This document shows, piece after piece, positions 12,301 to 24,300 of a stretch of 64,000 bases of DNA. How positions within the stretch are numbered: the stretch's first letter is position 1; each line of letters opens with the position of its first letter. A program made the translations under genes and the position numbers. This stretch comes from Acanthococcus lagerstroemiae (Eukaryota > Arthropoda > Insecta > Hemiptera > Eriococcidae): positions 23,121,626 through 23,185,625 of the forward strand of contig CM063110.1 of NCBI GenBank assembly GCA_031841125.1. Direction: 5' to 3'. Below the pieces are notes generated by a model. It made no database searches. It saw only the letters and a program-made list of their open reading frames with translations, and was not told where the DNA came from.

Positions 12301-15300
12301 ATCAATCGATCAATATACGTGATTCTTATACACTCTTGTTTTTTGATTTCGAATGCCCTCGCTGCGGTTTGGACTAAACACCTCTCTCGTACAATTTCCG
12401 AAAAACCCGCGCGAGTAAAAACTTGCTGTTGTACAGGTAAATAGTGACAACTTTCAAAAGCGATTGCACTTATCAAGGTTTCATTGTAGATAGCGAGGCA
12501 AAATAACGTGTAAAGTTTCTGAAGGAGAAGGGGATATCATTTTCACTGCATTTATCAAGTTTTTCTACTCAACGAGGCTGCACTTAGGGAACTTCTACTG
12601 TCCCCCACTGTAATTGGCCATCAGGCTGTTGTCGAGGGCTAATTCTCAATAAATAAATAAATAATATACCTTGCTTGGTATTGTGATTGCGTTCAGTTAC
12701 CCGGGTAACTAAAGCACTAGATACTCGAGTATGGTTATACGCCATCTTGAGTCCAACCGCGCCCGTCGATGCCGAATTGACTACGCGGTACGCTCCGCAT
12801 AGTCGGATTCGGCATCGACGGGCGCGGTTGGACTCAAGATTGGCGTATGACCATACTTGGGTCTGTAGCGTTCTAGGGTAACTAAAGGGGAACCTAGGGT
12901 AACTGACGGGTTTCTGGGTAATCTGAGGGTAATCGAGGGTTACAAATGGGTAATTTTTCCGCAGGTAACTAGAGGGCAACTGATTGCATATCGGGATGCG
13001 CAAAATCTCGCCAGTTATGCGGGTAACTAAAAAGGAACCACAGGTTTTTGGGTAATCTGAGGGTAACCGAGGGTTGCAAGCGGGTAAATTTTCCGCGAGT
13101 AACTAGAGGGTAACTCACTGCGTATCGGGTAAAATGTTTAAGGGGAGAAAGTCGAGACCTTTCACTAGCCTCCCAGCACTGGGAATCGAATCCGTTTCGC
13201 AAAGATGCTAGGCGGACACAATACAACTGAACCACGGAGAAAATTTCAATAAGATGTAAGTTATAAAAAGCCATCTTTGTAATCCGATACAACTGGAAAT
13301 TATCATTTGAAAATCAGCCGAATGAGTGGTTAAATTCAAAATGGGTGCTGTAAAACAAAGAGCCGAGACGGACTTCGAATACAATTTAGGCATCAGTTTT
13401 TAACTACAAGTAGGCATCTAAGTGCGTGTTTTCAACTCTAGTGTGCAAAAAGCAGTAAATATAACATGATAAATGTTTGCCTAATATAATGTAAACTACT
13501 CTCATTCTACATTTGACAAGAAAAAATTAAATTATGGTAGGCTGACGAAGAACAAATGAGATGACTATAAACTGCGCACACGATAACTACGAACAAAAAC
13601 GAAAAACTGTATCACTAATGTTTCAGTACATATGTATTATCTAAGTAATAATTAAATTTTATGAAGCAAATTTGCACTTTGGCTGCTATTGCTGATGAAT
13701 GTATGTAATTATCGTTGCACCCATTATTATGAGAGAACAGAGAGTACTAGACAAAGCACAAATGTATGCTGGCAATGAAGCAGTAGGCTACCAAGCGTCG
13801 ATCTTTAAATATTTACGAATCACACCTGTCGTTGATTCTTCGTACTCTCTTTTTCGGCGGAAATCTGAAGAACGTGTAGTGTATTTCCACCAGTTATACT
13901 CCTCGTCGAATATGTCAGTACCTTTGTTCAGTGTAATGTTATGAAATGCATACAATTATTGAACATAAATAACTAAAAAATTATGGTAATTAGTCGGAAT
14001 TCTATCGCAATTTGGATACCTGCGGTAACACTCTCCTCCCCAATGTACTGTGCAAATCGTCCTGTCTGGCTATACTTTCTGTGGAGCATGATAGCGTCTA
14101 ACAAAAGTCGTTTGTCTCCTGCATTCCTGTACTTCCGGTACGTGGTATTTTCAGGACTACGTTCTTCTTATTCTCATGACTCACTCTAATTTTTCTCCTT
14201 CGATTGGTCAGATAGGACAGTCAGGGGCGGATTAACCCTTTCTGGCGGAGGAAGCAAGATCAACATTGGCGTCCTCAGCGAGTGGCAGCCGATAATGCGA
14301 GGCACTATACCACCCTGCGTTTGCGCTGCAGAAACATTTTTTCGCCCCCTAATGGCGCCCTTCTCTTCTCCGCGCCCTAAATAAATGCTTTCCATGCTTC
14401 GTGTTATCCGTCCCTGTAGGACATCCGTGGTTCAATTACAGTTTATATGTTCCAGCACTCGCACTGATCTGTTTTCACTATCGATCAGTGCGCACATTTT
14501 TATACACGCTCTTGTTTTTTTGATTTCGAAAGCCTTCGTTGCAGTTCGGGCTCACTTCTCATACAAATTCCATCAAACCCGGGTACCCGATAAGCTCGGA
14601 TGAATAACAACTGACTCGCGAATGTGGTGTAAGACTAACATAAACTAACACTTTCACCCACCTGCGACTGAATACCTGCTCGAAGTTGATGCCTTCCTCG
14701 GTAAATAACATAACTACAAATATGTAAAAAAAGTTCAGAATCCAACCAGAACTGCAACTTTTTGTCCCCTATTAACTTTCTTATCCGAATCCTCAACTCT
14801 AGTACTGCGCATAATTTGAAAAAACAAAATCCACTCACGTTCATTGCTTGAGCCGCGAATAGTCGAGTGAAACAACGGTTTCGAAACTCCAGGGATATAC
14901 CTCGGCTTCCTTTTACCCGCTGGAATTTCAACCAACTCCTCTACTTCTTCTTCTGGTTCAGGCTCTTCGATGTATACTTCCTCTTGCACAGTAACTTCTG
15001 CAATGGTCGATGATTTTTTTTTTTAATTATCTACCCTATAATGAATTCCAGCTAAATCATGCAGACGTGGAAGTAATGCTCACCCTCGTATGTGTAACTC
15101 GAAAACATATCAGGCTCTGGCTCTGGCTCCGGTTCAGGTGTTGGTTCGCGTTCCGGCGACGGTGATGGGGACGGATCTACGCACTCGAAAATAGGTTTCC
15201 GCTTCTTCGGGATTTCCAAAGGCGGTCGTTTCGGTTCGCCAACGTGTTTTAGGGGTCCGCGACCTGGATGCTCGATCGGATCTAACCCTTCTTCGATGTC

Positions 15301-18300
15301 CGGGGAGATGTCGAGTTCTATACCCCGTAGCGGTTCGAATAAGTCCGCGTCTGTTTGACTGTGGACTTTTAGATCGTCGGTCACGTGTTCGGTTAACGTT
15401 ACTGAAAACACAATTAACAAGTGACAGAGTGTAGCTGCCATCTCTGTAATGAGCATTTTACTTAGCTTGGTAAATTACAAGTTACATATAATGCCTCTAT
15501 GAAAAGTACATCTTTGATTTGATCTATCTTCACGAGACGAGTTTGATGTGCTGAAGAATCTCAAAAGTCAGTTCGAACAGTGACGTAGCCAGGATTTTCC
15601 CAAAAGGGGGGGGGGCGAAGTAAGATTTTCATGGGAGAAAAAGTCGAAAATTGAGGTATTTTTTAAAAAATTGCCGATATTAGAGAACTATTTTATGAAA
15701 AATGAAGGTAAAATTACTGTTCGAGCAAAAATCGTGTTTTAAAGGCGAAAAATCGCTAATTTTTGCATATTTTATATTAGATTTCAGGTGCCTGGGGGGG
15801 CATTCGCCCCCCCCCCTGGCTACACCACTGAGTTTGAATAGCAGCTTATAAATCTGTATCAACTGATTTTCCTCAGAAATATTCGGATTCGCTCGGAGAA
15901 GCTACGAGTATGAAAGGTTTTACGATTTGAGAACATAAATCATTGGTCATTTCTGGTTCCATTCAACAGCGCGTGGCCACTTTTCTTGGTCACATTACTG
16001 ACCACATGTTACTTCTTGTTTTCCCGCTTTACTGCCTCGGTATTTAGGATCGTTTTCAAGTTGACGTGCCCCTATATTAATTGTTTAAGATGAAAATGAA
16101 CATTTGTCTTACAATTATCAGCTGAATGTTCTTCGATTTCACGTAACCAATCTGCTTTCACATCGTCCTCGTGAGCGATGAATGTGAATGGATAATTGCG
16201 GTTTTTCGGCTCGGGATGGTGGATTTCAAAGGTTCTTTTATCGCTTCTATTTTTAAAATCAACTTCGGGTAACTGTATTTGAACGCACAACAGAAATAGA
16301 AAACTAGTAAAAACTTAGCAAATGAAGACATTAATTCACAAAGTGCCCTTAGTCCAAAGCAGCGAAGGTTGGGAAATCGAAAAAAGCCTTCCCATTCCGT
16401 ATGTGAGGTTGATTACATTGATTTGGTGGTTTTAATGGGAAGTCAAGGATATAGCAGCAACGCTATCAAAGTTTGAAACTGTCGACCTTATAGTCTTCGA
16501 GGTATAGGGTCATAAAGTGGAGAAGGTCGTGGACTAAGGATAGTTTGTGAGGAAGGCACGTGAGCTCTCGGTCAAAATTCTGTGTTATCGTCCCAAAACC
16601 GTCCTGACAGTGGAAAATTTTCAACTTCTCGATCCGGATAATGCATGTGGATCTACAATATCTGGCTCGGTAAACTTAAACATTGTGATTTCACCCTTAT
16701 CAGCTCTCCTTAGAATGTACATAAATTCGGGTTTTATCCTATTCCACGTGCGAAAAAAATAATCTGTAACATCTGGGAGATACCTAATGACCTGCTCCAC
16801 CACATGGGGCCAAAAACCGAGTTCAGTAAATATTGGACTAAGGGCACTTTTCGATGTCACTTCTTATGAAGTATCTGACACCGAAAAATACAGTCTAAAT
16901 CGACCCAGTCTGCAAAGTGTGACGCCAATGTAACATGAGAAAAGTGACGTTGACAATGTGGCAATGTTCAATAATTTTAGCCAATCAGAAGTATTTCTCG
17001 TCAACACCATCTACAGTTTTACATTTGGTCGAATACAAAACTAAACATGTCACATTGTCACATACAGGCGTCGTGCCGTGATACAGTTTTTGCAGACCGG
17101 GGCCATTTGCGATTTCAGATGTTGTACAGAAGTGAAATTATTCAAGCAGTACATGATCTCATCGTTTTAGTTTCGGTGTGACGATTTTACCTTTATTATT
17201 TCCTTGAGTACAAATACCACTCGGTCTTCGGAGATTCTCCTGACTTTACAGATTAGTATACGGGCTTTGAACAAGAAGCAATAACGTTCACTTCCTTTAC
17301 CGCCGTTTTTATCTTTGATTATAAACCAATTCTGCAAAAAATAAAGTAGCAGGAGATTAGAGTTAAATGATAATCAGGTATCGTTCGAATCACAGACGGC
17401 TATGGTTTCAAAACTCTACATGTCTGAGAAACTAGCCAACTAGCTAAACTCTAGGTTCTAAGGGTATGGAATTAAACTCAAATGTTTTTGCCTACGTTAC
17501 CCTTGTGATGATGATATATATTCCTTCGTCTGTCAACTAGTACGTTGCATCTCTTTTCTCTCTTCTGTGTTAATCTTTTAATTTCTGACAGGGGTTTACA
17601 CTTTGTATCCTTCGTTATCTGCTCTTTATAGCTCATTATTTGCCTTTCTTTTCAGTTGTTTCCTTCTATTATTCCCTCTATAGCAGTAACATGGCAAGAG
17701 CATGGAAACTCTTAAATCCTAGCATCGGTTTTATCCGGTTTTCAATGAATCTATGATCTTGTTCTACTCTATTATTCAAGTATTTGTTTTGCAATATTTG
17801 AATCTGATGATCTTGACTGAGTTCGGTATTTAATCCATCAATCGCAAATTTATTGCTACCGCTTCTATCACCTACTACTTTACTAGAAATATTTTATTTT
17901 CTATGATAGCCTTAAGAAGAAAAAAGAGCTGCAAACTTGTCTCTACGCTCACACGGAACAAAGTCAACTGTATCACCATAACGATCCACAGCTCTGTACT
18001 CATATAAATAGATCCACTTCCCGTTTAGCTTAATATAAATTTCATCCATTCTCCAGCTACTCCCGACTAGTTTTTTTCGTTTTCATACCTCTTCATGTAT
18101 AAGAGGAATAAACCCCATCATTGTAACATAGAGTGATCAATTTTTGCGCCCCTGATATGCATCATTTCTTCTAGATCTCTGTTACTCAAAGAAGAACGGC
18201 ATATTATGTAGACAAATAACAAAATTACTTCCGCCGATGAACAAAATCCTTCAAAACATCGCAATAGTCTGGGTGTTATATCAAACAACATCTTCTCTAA

Positions 18301-21300
18301 GTTTTAAGCGAAAAAAACTAATTTAATCCTTTCTTTAGAACAAACATGACCGAACCCAATTAAATTGAATGACCATAATTATTTTCATATTTTGTGAACT
18401 TTTTGTATGATGGGCTAGTACTAAGTTTTAAAACGTAAAATCATAATAGCAAAAATTAGCTTTAACTTGAATTAAACTAAATCAAAATGAACAGGAATAA
18501 ATTTCAAGTTCTTTCCCTCTCACTGTGGACCACCTATTCTCGTGCACCTCCCTCACCTGCCTTCGTAACTCTCACCACATCCCCCATAGTTGAATCTTAA
18601 CCCCTCGGTGTCGTTCTTCCGCACTTTGAGTTTTTTTCAGGCTTGTTTTTCTTTCTCTTTTCTTGCTACAGTTGTTTCTAGTTTTTTTTTTCTGTTTTCC
18701 AATTCAACATGGTTTCTTTTCTTTCGCTGTTATTTTGGATCTTTTTTTTTTTTCATCGAACTGCCCTCTTCGCAGGTCCGTGAGTTTTCCACCGGAGCTT
18801 CAAAGATTTTGTGTTCGAGTTTTTCGTTCGAGTGCCCGTAATCCGCCATGCAGCGCCATCTCTTTTCGTTGTTTTATTTTGCGGAATAAAAGTATGTTAG
18901 TGATGTTTAACTCAGGGTTTTTTTGTAAGGGGGGGATATGGGCAACTTCAGGAGAATGGGAGAGTAGAAGACATGAAACATCAAAGAAATAAAAGCGTGA
19001 AGTTCGAAACATCCTATGCGCTAACTTTTGCAAAAGTGGTTTTGTGCATGCAAACTGTTCTAAGAACCACCGCCCATGCAATATAAGCATCCTAAGTTCC
19101 CATAGAGCCTCAATTCAATTCAATTAGCCTTTATTATACATAAATAATCCATTTTATAATATATAACTACACTTAATTATTTACTGGCCCTTAAACCCCG
19201 ACTTCTCCGGATTCTGAAATCTCTTCGTTGACCCGCACGGCTTGGAGCAGTAGGGGCAGGGGCAGTGAGGACCCGAGATGTGAATAAGGCACAACAGTAT
19301 GAAACGGAGTATAATCAAGCGAGTGTGTGTGTGGGGGGGGGGCGTTGCGCGCGCGTGTGCGAGTGGTGTGAGTGGCGTGCGACAGGCCACAAATTTTTTT
19401 CTCATTTTATTTTATTTATTTTATTTATTATTTTTGTTTTTATTTATTTCTTTATTTTTTATTTTCTTTATTATTATTATTTTTCTTTTTAATTATCACT
19501 ACATTTAAATTTGTTGTTTTTTTTGTTTTTTTAGTGTTTTTTTAGTGTTTTTTTGTGTTTTTTTGTGTGTTTTTTTTTGTCTCCCCTTTCCTGTAACTGG
19601 CCATCTGGCTGTTGGAAAGAGGAGTAAATATAAACATATTTATTTATTTATTTATTTATATTGGGCATAGGCCTCCCTCAAATAGAGTCTCAAAGTACTT
19701 CTAATTTCAACCTAAAGATCGCAGCACATGTGCCGGCGAGCGATCCATGCAGAACATCCTGACTCCAAAGTGGCAGGAAGCGTATCCATTTTTTGACTCT
19801 ATATTAAAAAATGCATAAATGTAAAAGTTGAAGTACTTTTGTGGATAATACAAACATCGCATTCGACTACTCCATTTTTCTCTCATTAGAGTTGATGGCA
19901 CCTAGGAAGTTTTGCTTTGTCTTTCCCGCGGACTTAGAATGTGCGCAACGTCAACCCTTATTTTCTCTACTTAGGCACGACTGAACCCCGAAATTTGTAC
20001 ATGGACATGTGTATGAAGCTTCAGAGAATTGGCTGAGCACCCATTTTGCCGAACCCACTCCCTTCACCTCAGCTGAAACAGTTTTTTGCTTCTCCTGTAA
20101 ACTTTTTACATAGGATGTTTTGAACGTTACGCCTTTCGGAAGAACCTTGTGGGGGGGGGGGTCTAAAATTGTATAAAATACATACGTTAGTGGGATTGAT
20201 ACGTCGGTTTTGAAAATCACTGAACGCGATTTCGACATTGGTTTTCCAACAAAGCTCAATTTTTTCAACAGACGAAAACTTCTAGCGCATGGTACCTTTT
20301 GAGGGAGGGTCTCTGCTTAATAAAGCCTGCAAAGTATCATTAGATGATTTAACTATAGAATTCATTGGTCGATTCAGACCAAATTCAGACAGCTACTCTG
20401 GCGAGGGCAATCCAGAATATGTGAGAACTGAGTACGTGTATTACAGAGAGAAATATTTTCTCTTACTATGATGGAGGAAATAGTGGCATTTAAATACGGG
20501 GGGGGGGGGAAGTTCTGCACTAACTTCATATACGTAATAATGTGCTGTATATTGTTAGTATGTACAAATACAAACTGTCCCAGAAAATGAAAATGCCTGC
20601 AAAAATTCCACTATAGACAAGTTATTTGACAGAATTCTGGGTTCCACTTCCGCGTCCTATAAGTTTTCCAAATTACATGTACATTGAAATAGACACCCGG
20701 TTTTCCCAAAGGCCAAGTAATTTATTCCACAATGACAGGTTTTCTGCTTTATACTGGTCAAGGGAAATCAAAAAATTAGACTTGATATAATAGAAAAAAT
20801 AACTCCTATTGATAATACGTAATGAAAATGAGCAACAACATAATAAGAATCATGTAAATTAATATCAATAATTGAATTAGATAAAATAATTCCAGTTATT
20901 CCACCAATTGTAAATATTGAAATAAATTCGACTATAGACAGGGTTCGCTTTAATTTATCTTTTTCGTCTGTTCTTTCTTCTGTGTTCCTTTAAAATACCT
21001 TTTCACTTTGCTGAATGCCTAATCGGGCTTTCTTGCTTTCATTTGCTGTTTAATGTCCTCACAATTCTGATTAATCTATTTATCTTTTGCCTTCTAATAT
21101 TTTCTCTTTATTTGATTTCTTAAAGCCTTAACTTATATTTTTCCTTACTTTCTCTATCATTAGTTTATTTATACTTTCTTCCATTAACTGTAATATGTTA
21201 CTTTTCGACCATGGTTTCCTCGTTTCTATTATTCAAGTTCCTATTTTCAGGGTGGTTGCCCGCGCGCAGTGCTGCAAGCACCCTATTGCAATCGAATTTT

Positions 21301-21302
21301 CA

Positions 21303-21348
<46 letters not shown>

Positions 21349-24300
21349 CATTAAATACGACTGAATTGTTTACAGCTCATAGTTCAGTTTTAGCTCAGTT
21401 GCGTTCTTTGTCAACTTCTGCCATCTATTGATAAGTCGGTTTACTACGTATTATTAATGTATCCTCTCATCTATTGATAAGTCGGTTTACTACGTATTAT
21501 TAATGTATCCTCACCATTACACACTTCTGATTTTCAAATAAAACTTGTTTACATTTTATTTCGTAATTTCGTATTTTACTCATAACAGTATTGTGCAACT
21601 TGTACTTTTCTACAAAAGGAACTATTTCCTCAAAGAAAGTGAAGACATTAACTGGATTTAGAAGAGGTAAGTGTATTGTTTGTTTGTATGAATAATGGGT
21701 TCTCAGTTGAATTAGTGTATAATGTATTTGACTCGAACCAAGTACATGCAACATTCTGTGGTACTCTTTGTCAGAAAATTTTCCGAGGAATAATGATAAA
21801 TATGTTAGCAGTATTAAATGGTAATTTTGGTATTCTGTTTCAGGTCTTTCACGAAATATTTTGTTTCTTGTTTGACTATTTACCCTTTGCCTTTTCGTTA
21901 TCAGGAACGACGAATCATCCAAAACCATCAACATGCCTTCAACCACGAATTTGAACTTCTATTATAATCGTGTTGCTGAATTAACGAAAAACGTGAATAA
22001 ATAATTGGCAGATCACGTTTCGTTTTTGATAATGAAAGATTATCTTTCTCGCATCCGAACGGTTCACGAATATTTCACGCCTTGTGTGACCAGGAGTGGA
22101 GCTAATGTCTTTGTGTCTTATAAACATTGTCATGAGAAGTGAAAACACATTAATGTGCGTTTTCTGAAGCGAGAGAACACAACTTTATTTGAATCGAATT
22201 AAAACTCCTCGTTTATTTGAATCCAAACAAAATTCCTGTCCCTCTTTGAATTATTATCAGCAGACAGCAGTTATCAGTTCATATTCATTGAAACTCGTGA
22301 GTTTTAAAATTCCTAGGATTTATGTCCTTTGAATTTATTTGTCTTGTAAAGTCTTGTAAAGGTAGAGTGTTTGATTTCTGCTTGCCGCTTGGAACGAATT
22401 AAACAGAAAATGGAAATGTATTCTAGTATTTTCAGTGTTGTTCAAAGTCTGCTGTGTGATTGCAGTCTGCAGCTTCACAGTTTGAAACCTTGAACTACCA
22501 TGATGTGCGTGTAGCGTCTAGAGTTTTTGCTGTGTTATATCGTATTTCGAAGTGTTTCAATTTATAATAAATATGACGCGTTGCGTGAAAAGGGCCATGT
22601 GGTGATTTAAAACTTTGAGTTTGCGAGTCCAGTACTACCGATTTCCAAGGTCTACAGATTAAAGAATACCGCATTATCGAGCCGGGAGATCTGATAAGTG
22701 TGGAAGCAACCTCAATCTCAAATTCTGTAGATCTTGCCAATCAGTCGTACCGTACTCGCAAACTCAAAATTTCAAGATCACCACAAGGGCCCTTTTCACG
22801 CATCGCGTCACAAATAATAAATAATAATTTGCAAACACCCTATTACCAGGTCCTTCGGACCTCGCTTATCTTCCTTACTGCCAGATTTATTGTGTATTTT
22901 TTTAGTGCTTTTACTCCTCTTCAATATCATTTCCTTCCGTTTACAATGTTCTATTGTTACTTCTTTTTGATATTTTTCTCTTTTCTTTACCTCTTGTAAT
23001 AACTCCAAATTCCATTTTATTTTTACTTTCTCCTTACTCATCTTCTTAAATTTAAACCTACATTTCATTACTACCGAATTGTGGTCACTATCTACGCCCG
23101 CCCCTGGGTATGTCTTACAATCCAATATTTGATTTTCATATCTTCCTCTGGTCATAACATAATCTACTTGATATCTTTTTTCATCTCCTGGACTTTTCCA
23201 AGTGTATTTTCTTACCCTACTGGTAGTAACTAACACTTAAAATTACTAGAAACAGACTGAACAATTTGAGTAGGCTGCAAGACTCGAGACACTGGTCTGT
23301 GTGTAAATTTTATACATTAGATTGGAGGTCCTCCAATTTTGAATCACGTAAGTAATGGCTACTGGCAAGACTAATGACAATTAAAGAATTAACGATTCGA
23401 CGATATGCAGAAACTACTCGTAAAATTACTCATAAATACTGTCATTACATTCCATCGCGAGACAAATGACATTATATTATGGAAAATAAGACTAGTAAGC
23501 ACGCTTAATTAGGTCACAGAATTTCTATCGACGATGTTGTAAAATGACGTAAATTAATAACTTTTAAAAATGACATGATCCTATATAAGCTTATACATAG
23601 GAACTTGTTCATCGTTTTGAAGGGAAAACGTACTTTACGATGAACGGGTACAATATTGATGGACGAGTATTATGCACACACTCTTAAGTTCATGAGCGAG
23701 GGAGGTAAGTAACGGAAATCGAGTCCATTTCATACTAACTGACAAACTGATGAATGACGATGACAAATGAATTAGTTTGAGGTAAATTCGTAGATTCATT
23801 TCCGCTGAACTCTTCAAGGTTGATAGTCGACAACATGCAGATGATATTGATCAGCTGACGCGCATGTTTGTGCATACTTTCGAACTCAACGTTAGTTTTT
23901 GAGCAGTGACCATGAAGTCCAAACGAAAATAAAATAGGAAATTAGTCATTATTTGTTAATTTTCAACAGCCGACATGTGCCAGAATGTACGAGACTGTAA
24001 CTTTCAGTGGCCCCTGGGTGAAACGCCGGTCTCACTCGGTTTCATTTATATATGTATAGGTAACGTGGCAATTTATTCGCCCCTAATGAGGAGGTTCTAT
24101 CTTGGTAATCTTACGTCGGATACCCTCATGGAAAGGCGATCTGTTTGCGCATTAAGTTAAGCTTCCCAGTAACAAAGATACAGCAGCTTTTTATGTCATC
24201 AATTTCAACTCATCATTAATATTTAGATTTATGACGAAGGTTTATGGGTCGTGAATAAGTGATACAAACCACGTGCCTCAGTTGGCAAAACGGATAATAA

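Noticed and set aside
12873..13136. GGGTAAC repeats as interstitial telomere sequence
   Set aside because: The insect telomere word is TTAGG, not found here in tandem. The words are diverged and embedded in 115-140 bp units.
16621..16860. 79-codon minus-strand ORF near the PH exons, considered as a missing PH exon
   Set aside because: It does not match the PH fold, and the true N-terminal PH exon was found at 17191-17331 with matching phases. The ORF lies within the inverted-end element 16340-16850.
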